In this document: positions 17,663 to 26,601 of the stretch, one piece after another | Numbering within the stretch: the first letter of the stretch is position 1 | Layout: the number at the start of each line of letters is the position of its first letter | Assembly: GCF_006517175.1 (NCBI RefSeq) | Contig: NZ_CP041186.1 | Span: 2,135,001 to 2,199,000, forward strand | Direction: 5' to 3' | Origin: Persicimonas caeni | GTDB taxonomy: Bacteria; Myxococcota_A; Bradymonadia; Bradymonadales; Bradymonadaceae | DNA length: 64,000 bases | Notes under the pieces: model-generated | Seen by the model: the letters and a program-made list of their open reading frames with translations, nothing else | Database searches by the model: none | What the model was told of the DNA's origin: nothing | Position numbers and translations under genes: made by a program

Positions 17663-18967
17663 TCACAGCCCACCCATGGGCGAAACCATCCCATCGCCCT
17701 TCCAGGTCGACTCGGGCTCGTTGTTCTCGTCGATGGGTCGGCCGTGCTTGAAGCCGTAGAGGCGGGCGCCGAAGTTGTCGCCGGCAAGTTCGAGTTCGTC
17801 GCGTTGCACGCCGGGGACGACGCGCGCTTCGGAGACGGCGGCGGTGACGATGAGGCTGGTGACTGACACGGCGCTGTCGACGGTGGCGTCACCCAAGGAC
17901 TTACAGAGGGACTCGCGGGGGGTGTAGGCCTGTGAGCGCCGGTAGGCGTAGCGCTCCAGGCAGGTCTTCGTCCAACTCGGGGCGCTGTACATGCCAGCCC
18001 AGGGTGGGTCGGTGGGCGCGCAGCTCTGCGACTCGACCAACGGCTCGAAGCTCGCGGGGACCTTCTGGCGCGAACTCTCGAAGAAGTGCAGCCGGCAGCC
18101 GACGTCGATGACCCAGTCTTGCACGTCGAACTGCAGGTCGCCAAAGCGCTTTTCGCCGCCTTCAACCGGCGCGTTGGGCGTGTCGGCCTCTCGAGCGCTC
18201 CGCCGCCGGTCGAGGGCGACCTTGGCGGTGGGCACGCTCGGAAAGCTCGCGCCGACAAGCGCGCGATAGTCGTCGCTCGCCTCGCGAAGCGGCACTCGAT
18301 CGGGCCGGTCGAGCAGCGCGACGAAGGCGTCTTTGCCGCCGAGCTGGCCGATACAGCATTGACGCACCTCGGCGGAGTCGGCGGCCACCGCGCACGTCAA
18401 CAACCGGTAGTCGGTGTCGAGCTTGGCGTACTCGAGGGCGCGGCGGGCGTTGTCGGCCGTCTCGCAGGCGTTGCTGGTCCCCTCGAACAGGTCAGTCATC
18501 CAGCGCTGGCCCAGGGTCGAGGCGACGACCTCGTGGTGTGGCACCAGGTCGACCTCGCGGCGATAAAAAGGATTGTGCAGGTCGTCTTCGGTGGGAGTCT
18601 CATCGTTCGCCGCCTTCTCCGCGCGCCGCCTCTCGACGGTGGCGGTGGCCTGCTCGAGGCATGAAAACGCCACCTGCGGTCGCAGATACAGCGTGCGAAT
18701 GAGCCCCGAGGGGACCAAGCCTTGGCCGTCGGTCAGGATGACCGCGCAGGCCTCGGCGGCGATCTCGTCGTTCGGGTCTTCGAGAGCGGCGGCCAACCGG
18801 CCGGTGCGCTCTTCGTCAAAGAGGCCGAACAAACCGGCGCGCACGAAGTCGAGGGTCCACAGGCTCGCCAAAAGCGTGGCGGCGACGAGAAAGACCAGTT
18901 GCCACACAGCGGTGTCGTCGAACATACGGTCGACGACCTCGGACATGTCGAGGCGCGGTCGGCTCAC
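17663..18967 (-). CDS. Membrane-anchored Cys-containing protein, module copy 1, gene b
   Basis: A 434-residue protein of unknown function with one N-terminal membrane helix (residues about 20-46) and a large outside or periplasmic part. It is a clear paralog of the protein at 23230-24585. Shared blocks include AALEDPNDEIAAEACAVIL (HEAT-repeat-like; NAALEDPDEAVAARACEITL in the paralog), the ACETADNARRALEYA block, AEVRQCCIGQLGGKDAF, and VIDVGCRLHFFE with a later TPRESLCKSLGDA. Conserved Cys residues suggest disulfides. It starts with GTG at 18967 in a GTGA overlap with the upstream gene, with GGAGG five bases before. The C-terminus after about 380 differs completely from its paralog. Role not recognised; the pairing with the upstream gene suggests a two-protein membrane complex. 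Confidence 0.75.
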   Translation of the reverse strand: MSRPRLDMSEVVDRMFDDTAVWQLVFLVAATLLASLWTLDFVRAGLFGLFDEERTGRLAAALEDPNDEIAAEACAVILTDGQGLVPSGLIRTLYLRPQVAFSCLEQATATVERRRAEKAANDETPTEDDLHNPFYRREVDLVPHHEVVASTLGQRWMTDLFEGTSNACETADNARRALEYAKLDTDYRLLTCAVAADSAEVRQCCIGQLGGKDAFVALLDRPDRVPLREASDDYRALVGASFPSVPTAKVALDRRRSAREADTPNAPVEGGEKRFGDLQFDVQDWVIDVGCRLHFFESSRQKVPASFEPLVESQSCAPTDPPWAGMYSAPSWTKTCLERYAYRRSQAYTPRESLCKSLGDATVDSAVSVTSLIVTAAVSEARVVPGVQRDELELAGDNFGARLYGFKHGRPIDENNEPESTWKGDGMVSPMGGL

Positions 18968-19824
18968 TTCGCCTCCTTTGTGGCCGAGCCTTTGGGGTTC
19001 GCCGTGAGTTCGTGCGTCTTGTCGGCGTCGGCGGCGATATCGAGCTCGTGGGTCTTGTCGACTTCGGTCGCTTCATCTTCCGGTCCGCCGGCGCCCAACT
19101 CGTGGGTCCTGTCGGCCTCCATCGTGTCGCCCTGCCCGGTTTCGACCTGCCCGGTTTCGCCCTGCCCGGTTTCGCCCTGCCTGGTTTCGACCTCGGCTGG
19201 TCGACGCCGCGTCATCGCCCGCAGGGCGTACTCGCGCTCGTTGATCGTCATCGTGCTCTCGGCGAACGACGGGATCACGATCTCGTTGTCGGTGATATCG
19301 GCCTCGGTTTCCGGGCGCAGGTCGACGATATGAGTCGCCAACGGGTCGGTCTCCTCGTCGACCTCGGCGAAGACCGTGGCGACCTCGGCGCCGTCAAATT
19401 GGCCGCTGCCCGAGGGGAGTTCGAGTTTGCCGGCTGCCTCCGCCTGCTCGGCCTGCCTGGCCTGCTCGGCCTTCTCGCGCCGTCGCCGGCCACGGATATG
19501 CGGCGGGACCCAGTCGGTGGTCGAGACCATCCCCTTGGCGCCCTCGCGGTCGTAGCGAATCGGGCCCGAGGCGTTGGCCGTCGGCTCGGCTTGCAGCTGT
19601 GGCTCGTCGATCTCGGGGGCGTAGTGATCGCGCAGCGCCATCCCAAAACGATAGCCCACGAACAGCACGAGCACGCCCACCATCCACAACATCGGCAAAA
19701 AGGGCGTCGCCCAGGTCTCCATCATATGCACGAAGACCGCGGCGGTGCCGATGAGCAGCCAGATCCACTCGATGGCCAACATCGCCTTTTTGCTTCTCGA
19801 GAACATAGGCGTCGGGGAGTGCAT
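18964..19824 (-). CDS. Membrane protein with acidic repeats, module copy 1, gene a
   Basis: About 286 residues: two N-terminal membrane helices, then a charged cytoplasmic or periplasmic tail. The tail contains LRPETEADITDNEIVIPSFA (the matching block in the copy-2 partner is LRPETERDNTTSQLPSVPLF), each followed by AES(S/T)M. The C-terminal part has a short-period repeat ETGQGETGQVETGQ and three THEL motifs (DRTHEL, DKTHEL twice). The start is uncertain: ATGs at 19824, 19806 and 19782 all precede the first helix and none has a good Shine-Dalgarno. The 3' end overlaps the next gene by four bases, so translation of the pair is probably coupled. Function unknown. Confidence 0.65.
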   Translation of the reverse strand: MHSPTPMFSRSKKAMLAIEWIWLLIGTAAVFVHMMETWATPFLPMLWMVGVLVLFVGYRFGMALRDHYAPEIDEPQLQAEPTANASGPIRYDREGAKGMVSTTDWVPPHIRGRRRREKAEQARQAEQAEAAGKLELPSGSGQFDGAEVATVFAEVDEETDPLATHIVDLRPETEADITDNEIVIPSFAESTMTINEREYALRAMTRRRPAEVETRQGETGQGETGQVETGQGDTMEADRTHELGAGGPEDEATEVDKTHELDIAADADKTHELTANPKGSATKEAK

Positions 19825-20039
19825 GAGGCGGCTCTGCGCGACGAAATGATTGAGACACAGCCACAGGATACGTCGCGTGCAACCGAGCGGCAACCTCGGC
19901 GGCCAAAAGTTGATCACCGCCAAAATTCGGCCTCTCGAGGGATGTCCGAGCTGCAGCCGTGTCTACTTTCGTGCGTGAACCATTTCGCCATCATCCATGG
20001 CGGGTGCGGCCACCTTTCCGGCATCCCTCGAGGCCCTCT

Positions 20040-22142
20040 GTGAGAATCGCGTTTACGCACAACCTGCAGAAGAAGAACACGCTCGACCAGGCGGAGTTTG
20101 ACACCGCCGCCACCGTCGAGGCCATCAGCGCCGCGCTCGAGCGACTCGGACACGAGGTCGTGCCCGTCGAGGTCAGTCGGCGGCTGCCCGAACTCGTGTC
20201 CTGCCTCGAGCGCATCCAACCCGACTTGGTCTTCAACACCGCCGAGGGATTTTCGGGGCGCACCCGTGAAGCGCTCTACCCGATGATCTTCGAGCAACTG
20301 GAGTTGCCCTTTACCGGCTCGGACGGCTTTGTCTGCACGACGACGCTCGACAAGCGGCTGACCAAGCTGCTGGTCGCCTCGCGCGGGGTGCCCACCCCCA
20401 AGTCGTTGCTCGTCGAAGACGCGCGCACGTCAGTGCCGACCGACTTTCGCTTCCCGGTGATCATCAAGCCGAACTTCGAAGGAAGTTCCAAGGGGATCAT
20501 ACCCGACTCGGTGGTTCACGGCCCCGACCGGCTCGCCCAACGCGTCGCCGAGACGCTCGTGCAGTATCCCGACGGCGTGCTCGTCGAGGAGTTCATCGTG
20601 GGCACCGACGTCGTGGTGCCCTTCTTGGAGGGAGTTTCGCCGCGCACTGGCGGCGTCTTGCCGCCGGCGCAGTACCGTGTCTGCCGGCCAAACACGTCGC
20701 CCAGCGGCTTCGAGGTCTACGATTACGAGCTCAAGCACGACCAGAGCAATGCGGTCACCGTCGAGGTGCCCGCCAAGCTCCCCTCGCCCGTCATCGACCG
20801 GCTGACCGACTACGCTCGCCGCGCCGTCGAGGTGCTCGGGGTGCGTGATCTGGGCCGACTCGACTTTCGCGTCACCCCGGACGACGAGGTCTTCTTTCTG
20901 GAGATGAACGCGCTTCCGAGCCTCGAGCCCGAGGCGAGCATCTACGCCTCGGCTAGCCTCGTCGGCTTGCGCGATATCGACGCGGTGCTCGCCGCGGTGG
21001 TGCGCAGCGCGTGCGCACGCCAAGGACTCGACTCCGGGGCGCGTCCACCCGCTCTGCGCCGCCACCGCTCGCCGCGTCGCCACGACGCCACGCGCGTGGG
21101 CCTGATCTACAACCTCAAGCGCACCAGCCTCGACGCCGACGGCCACAACGACGCCGAGGCCGAGTTCGACAGCGCCCATACGATCGCAGCGCTCATCGAA
21201 GCCATCGGCTCCTGGGGGCACGAGGTCGTGCCTCTCGAGGCGACGCCCGCGCTGCCCGCCGAACTCGCCGAGGCCGACATCGACGTGGCATTCAACATCG
21301 CCGAGGGCTACGGCGGGCGGAGTCGCGAGTCGGCCGTGCCCGCTCTGCTCGACCTGCACGGCATCCCCTACACGGGCTCGGACGCCACGGCCATGGCGCT
21401 GACCCTCGACAAAGCCGTCGCCAAGCGCCTGGTCAGCCAGGCCGGCATCGCCACGCCCGGCTTTGTGGTGCTCAGGCGTGTCGACGAGATGAACCTGGGC
21501 CCGCTCGACTTTCCTGTAATCGTCAAGCCGGTCGCCGAGGGCACCTCCAAGGGCATCGGTCAGGCGAGTGTGTGTACCACCCCACGGCAAGTGCGCGAGC
21601 GCGCCGCCGAGATCATTGAACGCTACCCGGACGGGGCGCTGGTCGAAGAGTATCTTAGCGGGCGAGAGTTCACCGTCGGAGTGCTCGAAGACGAGCACCT
21701 GCAGGCGCTTCCGCCGATGGAAGTACGATTTCACGACGCGGACGGCTTCCACGTCTACAGCTACGCCCACAAGATCGACGCCGACGGCTCGGTCAGCTTC
21801 GAAGTGCCCGCCCAGGTCGAGCCGGCGCTCGCCGCATGGCTCGAGCGCACAGCCAAGGCGGCCTTCGAGGTGCTCGGCTGCCGCGACTTTGCTCGCATCG
21901 ACCTGCGACTCGATGACAGCGGCGAGCCGCACTTCATCGAATGCAACCCGCTTCCCGGGCTCGCCCCCGGCTGGTCCGATCTGTGTGTCATCGCCCAGGC
22001 CGCGGGTCTGTCGTACCGCGAGCTCATCCAGAAGATTCTCGCCCCGGCCATGCGACGCCTCGACAAAGAGCGCATGGCGCAGCCCCAACCGCTGCCCGGC
22101 CAGACGTCATGGAAGACGGAAGCTCGAAACGCCGCCGACTGA
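20040..22142 (+). CDS. Tandem ATP-grasp ligase, two D-Ala-D-Ala-ligase-like halves in one chain
   Basis: A 700-residue cytoplasmic protein made of two complete ATP-grasp units (residues about 1-330 and about 345-690). Each half has the N-terminal nucleotide-fold start (RIAFTHNLQKK; RVGLIYNLKRT), the lysine-loop (FPVIIKPNFEGSSKGI; FPVIVKPVAEGTSKGIG), a LVEEFIVG or LVEEYLSG strand, and the metal/phosphate site (FFLEMNALPSLEP; HFIECNPLPGLAP). Both halves therefore look catalytic. The family joins carboxylates to amines with ATP; D-Ala-D-Ala ligase itself is about 310 residues and single-domain, so cell-wall ligase is not the likely job. The start is a GTG at 20040 with GAGG six bases before; open frame upstream is out of family. 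It overlaps the aminopeptidase gene by 34 bases. Confidence 0.85.
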   Translation: MRIAFTHNLQKKNTLDQAEFDTAATVEAISAALERLGHEVVPVEVSRRLPELVSCLERIQPDLVFNTAEGFSGRTREALYPMIFEQLELPFTGSDGFVCTTTLDKRLTKLLVASRGVPTPKSLLVEDARTSVPTDFRFPVIIKPNFEGSSKGIIPDSVVHGPDRLAQRVAETLVQYPDGVLVEEFIVGTDVVVPFLEGVSPRTGGVLPPAQYRVCRPNTSPSGFEVYDYELKHDQSNAVTVEVPAKLPSPVIDRLTDYARRAVEVLGVRDLGRLDFRVTPDDEVFFLEMNALPSLEPEASIYASASLVGLRDIDAVLAAVVRSACARQGLDSGARPPALRRHRSPRRHDATRVGLIYNLKRTSLDADGHNDAEAEFDSAHTIAALIEAIGSWGHEVVPLEATPALPAELAEADIDVAFNIAEGYGGRSRESAVPALLDLHGIPYTGSDATAMALTLDKAVAKRLVSQAGIATPGFVVLRRVDEMNLGPLDFPVIVKPVAEGTSKGIGQASVCTTPRQVRERAAEIIERYPDGALVEEYLSGREFTVGVLEDEHLQALPPMEVRFHDADGFHVYSYAHKIDADGSVSFEVPAQVEPALAAWLERTAKAAFEVLGCRDFARIDLRLDDSGEPHFIECNPLPGLAPGWSDLCVIAQAAGLSYRELIQKILAPAMRRLDKERMAQPQPLPGQTSWKTEARNAAD

Positions 22143-23233
22143 GAGACCTCGGGATCACCATCGGGGACTTCCAGACCGGCCCGCTCAACGCCATCACCGA
22201 CGTCGAAGGGGTCGCCGTCGGCCACAAAACCCTCATCGAGGGCGACCCCGAGGACGTCGCCACCGGCGTGGTGCGCACGGGCGTGACCGCCATTCTCCCC
22301 CAACAAGGCGACCTGTTCATGAACCGGGTCGTCGGGGGCGCCTTTGTGCTCAACGGCGCCGGGGAGTTGTCGGGCCTTGTCCAGGTGCTCGAGTGGGGGC
22401 TGATCGAGACGCCGATCTTGCTGACCAACACCTTGTCGGTCGGGATTGTCGCCCAGGGCGCCATTCAATACCTGCTCGAGCGCTTTCCCGACATCCGCAA
22501 CGAACACGACGTGCTCATCCCGCTCGTCGGTGAGTGCGACGACTCGTTCCTCAACGACATCGCCGGCCCGCACGTCCAGATCGAGCACGTCTACGAGGCG
22601 CTCGATAACGCCAGCGCCGGCCCTGTCGAAGAAGGCGGCGTCGGCGCCGGCACCGGGATGGTTTCCTTCGATTTGAAAGGAGGCATCGGCACGTCGTCTC
22701 GGTGTGTCCCCGAAGGCGGCGACACGTACACCCTCGGGGTGCTTGTGCTCAATAATTTCGGGCGCATCCGCGATCTGCGCGTCGACGGGGTCCCCGTCGG
22801 ACGAGAGCTCGAGCCATGGCTCGAAGGTCTGGCCAAGCGCGTCAGCCTACACGGAAGCATCATCAGCGTACTCGCCACCGACGCGCCGCTGAGCACCCAC
22901 CAGTTGACCCGTTTGTGCAAACGCGTGGCGCTGGGACTCGGGCGCACCGGCTCGTACGCCGCCCACGGCTCGGGCGAGATCATCCTCGCCTTTTCGACTG
23001 CCAACCGCGTGCCGCGCTCCTCCGAGCCGCGTCTGCTCCACTTCTCGCAACTGTCCAATCAGTGGATGGACCCCTTGTATCAGGCGGCGATCGAGTGCAC
23101 CGAAGAGGCGGTGCTCAACTCGCTTTGCATGGCCGAGGAGATGGTCGGCGTCGACCACCACCTGGTGCGCGCCCTCCCCGCCCGACGTGTGGTCGAAATC
23201 TTCGAGAAGTACCGCGGTGAGGCGACGCACTAA
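22109..23233 (+). CDS. P1-family (DmpA/BapA-type) self-processing aminopeptidase
   Basis: A 374-residue N-terminal-nucleophile hydrolase of the S58/P1 family (L-aminopeptidase D-esterase, beta-peptidyl aminopeptidase). It begins DLGITIGDFQTGPLNAITDV and has GVGAGTGMVSFDLKGGIGTS near 180-200. Self-cleavage is expected between Gly and Ser in LHGSIISVLATDAPL (near residue 250); the freed Ser is the nucleophile. The Ser and Glu of HGSGEI lie exactly 38 and 40 residues later, matching the spacing of Ser250, Ser288 and Glu290 known for DmpA. The family releases N-terminal D-, beta- or small L-amino acids from peptides or amides. Its start lies inside the end of the tandem ligase gene, so the two are co-transcribed and probably coupled: a ligase that makes and a hydrolase that cleaves unusual amides. 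Confidence 0.88.
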   Translation: MEDGSSKRRRLRDLGITIGDFQTGPLNAITDVEGVAVGHKTLIEGDPEDVATGVVRTGVTAILPQQGDLFMNRVVGGAFVLNGAGELSGLVQVLEWGLIETPILLTNTLSVGIVAQGAIQYLLERFPDIRNEHDVLIPLVGECDDSFLNDIAGPHVQIEHVYEALDNASAGPVEEGGVGAGTGMVSFDLKGGIGTSSRCVPEGGDTYTLGVLVLNNFGRIRDLRVDGVPVGRELEPWLEGLAKRVSLHGSIISVLATDAPLSTHQLTRLCKRVALGLGRTGSYAAHGSGEIILAFSTANRVPRSSEPRLLHFSQLSNQWMDPLYQAAIECTEEAVLNSLCMAEEMVGVDHHLVRALPARRVVEIFEKYRGEATH

Positions 23234-24585
23234 CGACGGAAGAGCTGGCGGGCCATCGAGCCGAGGATCTGGCGGCTCGCAGTGGAAGCGCGCGAGCTGA
23301 CGTTTCGTGACCGACGCTGACGCGACGTCACGTACGGTGCGGTGGGCCCATCCGAGAAGAAATAGCCCCCCCCGAAGAGGCCCTGATCCTCGTAAGCGCT
23401 CGCCTCTTGCTCGGCGCGGCTCAACGCCGTGTCCGTGCCCACCATCGACACGCCGATCGCTTCATCAATCGAGGCGTATTTGAGCGAGTCGCACAGCGCT
23501 TCGCGTGGTTTCATGTTCTGCTCGGTGCGCCGCTGGGTGTACATCCCCGAGCACACCATGGACCAGTTTTGCGCGTTGTAATATCCCTGCCAAGGAGGCG
23601 TATCCGGTGAGCACCCAGGCGACTCGATGATCGGCAGGAAAGCACTGACCACCTGCATGCGGGCAGGCTCCTCGAAGTGGAACCGACAGCCGAGATTGAA
23701 GACCCAATCCTGCTTTTTGGCGGCCAACGCCTCGTCACTCTTCTCGGCGTCCTTGGTCTGCTTGTCGGCCTGCTGCTTGTCAGCCTTCTGGTCGTCGGCC
23801 TTCTGCTTAGCGTCGGTTTCTTCTTCGTCCTCGGCCTGTGCTTGCGCCTCCCCCTCTTCTTTCGCCGCGACCGGCTCGGAGGGAAACGCAGCGCGGACCA
23901 ATTCGTCGTAATGCTCGTCGATGCGCATCAGCGAGACACGATCGGGCTGCTCGAGTAGCTTTGTGAAGGCGTCTTCGCCGCCCATCTCGTCGATACAACA
24001 TTGCCGCGCCTCCGGGGTCGAGGCGCTCACCGCGCAGCGAAGCAACGGATATGCAGGCTCGGCCTCGGCAAACTCGAGCGCCTTTCTGGCTGCGCTCGCC
24101 GTCTCGCACGAATTCGCGCGCCCCTCATGCAAATCGACCATCCACTGGCGTCCCAACCTCAAAGCGGCCAATTGCGCACGCGAGACTGGCGAAAACTCGG
24201 CGCGTGAACTGCCGGAGGCCTCCTCTTCTTTGTCTTCATCTTTGCCGCTGGTCATCTTGCTGCGCACACCTTCGAGGCATGCGAGTGCGACCGGAGGGCG
24301 CTTGTAGAGGGTGCGGTACGCTTCGACCTGCTTCCAGCTCCATTGGCTGGTCAGCGTGATCTCGCAGGCGCGCGCGGCCACGGCCTCGTCGGGGTCCTCC
24401 AGAGCGGCATTCAAGTTGAGGATCTGGTGGGGGCCGACCTTGTCGATGACCCACAGGCGTGTCTGCGGCATGCGCCACACCCCTGCAAAAACGGTGGCCG
24501 CCACCACGATCACCACCGGTATCACCCGACTGATGATCAGCGCTGACGGCTGCGAGGGCTGCTCTTGCGACTCCGGAGCGCTCAC
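23230..24585 (-). CDS. Membrane-anchored Cys-containing protein, module copy 2, gene b
   Basis: A 451-residue paralog of the protein at 17663-18967. One membrane helix (residues about 16-38), a HEAT-like NAALEDPDEAVAARACEITL block, the Cys pair in ARQCCIDEMGGEDAF, a Lys/Glu/Gln-rich low-complexity insert (about 240-290, QKADDQKADKQQADKQ) and VFNLGCRFHFEEPARMQVVS. The conserved block around CSPDTPPWQGYYNAQNWSM matches CAPTDPPWAGMYSAPSWTK in copy 1. It starts with GTG at 24585 overlapping the previous stop by four bases, with GGAGG five bases before, the same junction as copy 1. The C-terminus (SRQRRSRNVSSRASTASRQI) is basic and differs from copy 1. Function unknown. Its stop overlaps the 3' end of the convergent peptidase gene by four bases. 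Confidence 0.75.
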   Translation of the reverse strand: MSAPESQEQPSQPSALIISRVIPVVIVVAATVFAGVWRMPQTRLWVIDKVGPHQILNLNAALEDPDEAVAARACEITLTSQWSWKQVEAYRTLYKRPPVALACLEGVRSKMTSGKDEDKEEEASGSSRAEFSPVSRAQLAALRLGRQWMVDLHEGRANSCETASAARKALEFAEAEPAYPLLRCAVSASTPEARQCCIDEMGGEDAFTKLLEQPDRVSLMRIDEHYDELVRAAFPSEPVAAKEEGEAQAQAEDEEETDAKQKADDQKADKQQADKQTKDAEKSDEALAAKKQDWVFNLGCRFHFEEPARMQVVSAFLPIIESPGCSPDTPPWQGYYNAQNWSMVCSGMYTQRRTEQNMKPREALCDSLKYASIDEAIGVSMVGTDTALSRAEQEASAYEDQGLFGGGYFFSDGPTAPYVTSRQRRSRNVSSRASTASRQILGSMARQLFRR

Positions 24586-25322
24586 GAGTCCTCCAACTTG
24601 ATGGAGTCGAAGTCAAAGTCGAGATCGGCCAAAACCTCGGTCATCGCCTCACTCTCGTCCTCGTGTCCATCGTCTTCGACCGCCGCGACCTCCACCGCCG
24701 GCAATGCCTCGGTCCTGGCCTCGCTGGCCTCCTCGACCGCCGCGACTTCCACCGCCGGCAATGCCTCGGTCTTGGCCTCCTCGGCCTCCTCTTGCTCGGA
24801 GATTTCGCGCGCGCCGGCGGCCAGCTCGGCGGTCGAATACATCGAGCTCTCGGCGAAGAGAGGCACCGAGGGCAGCTGGCTGGTGGTGTTGTCGCGCTCC
24901 GTTTCGGGGCGGAGCTCGTCGAGGGACAAGAACTCGGTGGCGGCTTCGGACGGCGCGCCCAATGCCAGCGCAGGCGTCTCCACCGATGAAGAAGACGGTT
25001 CCGCCTGAGGTTGCGCAGCCTGCTGGGGCTGGGGCTGGGGCTGCTGAGGCTGGGGTTGTGCAGCTTGCCGGGGCGGTTCGGGCTGTTGAGTCTGCTCGGC
25101 CGGCGGCGCCTCCTGATCGTCTGCGCGGGTACGCAGCATCGCGCGAAGATCGCGCACCGCAGCGAAGACGGCGTAGATCAGAAAAATCCCGGCGACGCCA
25201 CCCATGACCATCAGCGGCAGCTCTGGCGACGGCCAACGGTCGGCGAGCAACACGGCGCCCACTGCCACCGTCATGCACACCACCACCAACTCGATGACCA
25301 ATGTGGAGTTTGCTTCACCCAC
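24582..25322 (-). CDS. Membrane protein with acidic tail, module copy 2, gene a
   Basis: A 246-residue protein with two membrane helices in the first 60 residues, a Pro/Gln-rich linker (PQPQQPQPQPQQ, near 95-107), the shared LRPETERDNTTSQLPSVPLF block followed by AESSM, and a C-terminal repeat ALPAVEVAAVE present twice. It corresponds to the protein at 18964-19824 by position, two-helix start and the RPETE...FAES block, although the linkers differ. The start is a GTG at 25320-25322, with no clear Shine-Dalgarno. The next gene overlaps its stop by four bases. It is divergent from the pseudopilin operon at 25568, with only a 245-bp gap holding a candidate promoter. Confidence 0.65.
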   Translation of the reverse strand: MGEANSTLVIELVVVCMTVAVGAVLLADRWPSPELPLMVMGGVAGIFLIYAVFAAVRDLRAMLRTRADDQEAPPAEQTQQPEPPRQAAQPQPQQPQPQPQQAAQPQAEPSSSSVETPALALGAPSEAATEFLSLDELRPETERDNTTSQLPSVPLFAESSMYSTAELAAGAREISEQEEAEEAKTEALPAVEVAAVEEASEARTEALPAVEVAAVEDDGHEDESEAMTEVLADLDFDFDSIKLEDS

Positions 25323-25462
25323 AGCGTCTCATACCTTCGTGCGATCTCTCGTTCCGATAGCCCCGAGGATACGTGGCGTCGTCACAATGAGCAACCGCAA
25401 GTTGTTCGGGGCGCCCATTTTTAACCGATTGGTCATTTTTTGCCCGATTCGGCCCCGACCGA

Positions 25463-25491
25463 TTGAAAAAGTGGTGGTGACCGGCTAAACT
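25463..25491 (+). promoter_or_regulatory. Candidate sigma-70-type promoter for the pseudopilin operon
   Basis: TTGAAA (25463-25468), a 17-bp spacer, and TAAACT (25486-25491), about 75 bases before the ATG of the first TadE-like gene. A short GGGCG/CGCCC hairpin follows at 25492-25510. The match is good but is based on sequence alone. Confidence 0.45.
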
Positions 25492-25567
25492 GGGCGCATT
25501 AGATTCGCCCCAATTGAGATTTATCGGAGCAGTGGCCCGGAGCCCTGCTTTTTGACGAGCGACTACC

Positions 25568-26578
25568 ATGGCCGCCAGCTCGCACTCCCCCAGCTCGATC
25601 TCGCAGAGAGACCGAAGGTCGCGCCTGATCGCATGGGCGAGCACGTGTGCCGCACACGGGTTCGCGATTGTGATGGTGAGCGCCCTTTTGCTGTGGGTCT
25701 TCGTCGAGCCGACCACTAAGGCGGTGCTCGCCGAGGTGATTGAAGAGCCGGCCTTTCGCAACTTTATGGCGCCCGAGCTGCTGTTGCACGTCGGACTTTC
25801 GACGTGTCTGTGGTTCTTCGTCTACCTGATGGGCGCGTATATCTGGCAGGCCCGCGAGCCGGCCACGGTGAAGCTGGCGAGCAGCCAGCGCGGCACAGTG
25901 ATGACCGAGACGCTCATCGCACTGCCGGTGTTGCTGATGCTCATCTTCGGCATCGCGCAACTGACCGTGAACAATATCGCCGGGATCTTCACCAACCTGG
26001 CGACGATTCAAGCGGCCCGAGCCGCCTGGTTGTGGGAGCGCGAGCCGTGCAACAGCATCGAGTGCAATCCGGGTGAACGTGCGCGCATCCAAGCCGCCGC
26101 CATTCTCACCCCGGTCGCCCCCGGCGCGCAGCGTGTCGGGGGCGGCGCGCTATCGCTGGCCGCCCAGCAGATGCGCGCGACGCTCGCCGGTGCGCAGCAC
26201 CCGAGGCTGACCGAGGACAGCGGACTTCTGGGCTTCCAGATGGTCGACGCGGTCAACTTGAGCAGGCGCAAGAGCGCCAACTTTGCACGCGCCGTCGACA
26301 ACCAATCGTACAGCGTGCGCACCATCCGCAAGTTTACCTTCGCCTATCACGCCACGATCGTGGAGGTGTCCAACCCGAGCGCCGAAGAGGTGCGCGTGGA
26401 GTTGACCTACCGCCACTACAACGCCTTTCCCTTCGTCGGCCGCCTCTTTGGCGACGTCGCCGAGGTGGCCGGACGGATGGGACACTACGCCAATATCGAG
26501 CGTTCTTTCGAGATGAAGCGACTGCCGCGGCCCAACCGCGAGGCGGTCGTCGCCCCCGATCACCCGAAACTTTACTGA
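25568..26578 (+). CDS. TadE-like pseudopilin with extra N-terminal membrane helices
   Basis: A 336-residue membrane protein, first gene of an apparent seven-gene operon. Residues about 108-137 hold the TadE-type start QRGTVMTETLIALPVLLMLI, where Glu and the hydrophobic helix match the pilin-like segment of Flp/Tad minor pseudopilins. Two additional membrane helices lie before it (about 25-48 and 72-92), which TadE proteins normally lack. The outer part (140-336) is beta-rich, with one CNSIEC cysteine pair. It is probably an envelope-spanning minor pilin or adhesin base. No Tad ATPase, platform or prepilin peptidase gene lies in the window, so the assembly machinery would be elsewhere or of another kind. 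Confidence 0.7.
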   Translation: MAASSHSPSSISQRDRRSRLIAWASTCAAHGFAIVMVSALLLWVFVEPTTKAVLAEVIEEPAFRNFMAPELLLHVGLSTCLWFFVYLMGAYIWQAREPATVKLASSQRGTVMTETLIALPVLLMLIFGIAQLTVNNIAGIFTNLATIQAARAAWLWEREPCNSIECNPGERARIQAAAILTPVAPGAQRVGGGALSLAAQQMRATLAGAQHPRLTEDSGLLGFQMVDAVNLSRRKSANFARAVDNQSYSVRTIRKFTFAYHATIVEVSNPSAEEVRVELTYRHYNAFPFVGRLFGDVAEVAGRMGHYANIERSFEMKRLPRPNREAVVAPDHPKLY

Positions 26579-26601
26579 GTGCCGCACCGCGAGCCGCTTT
26601 C

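Noticed and set aside
16804-18258. 484-residue minus-strand frame joining two loci
   Set aside because: It crosses two terminators and the shadow of the Gly-rich gene and ends inside another gene's frame; composition is not protein-like.
20430-22088. 552-residue minus-strand frame
   Set aside because: Complement of the tandem ATP-grasp gene; the plus strand carries all catalytic motifs in one frame.
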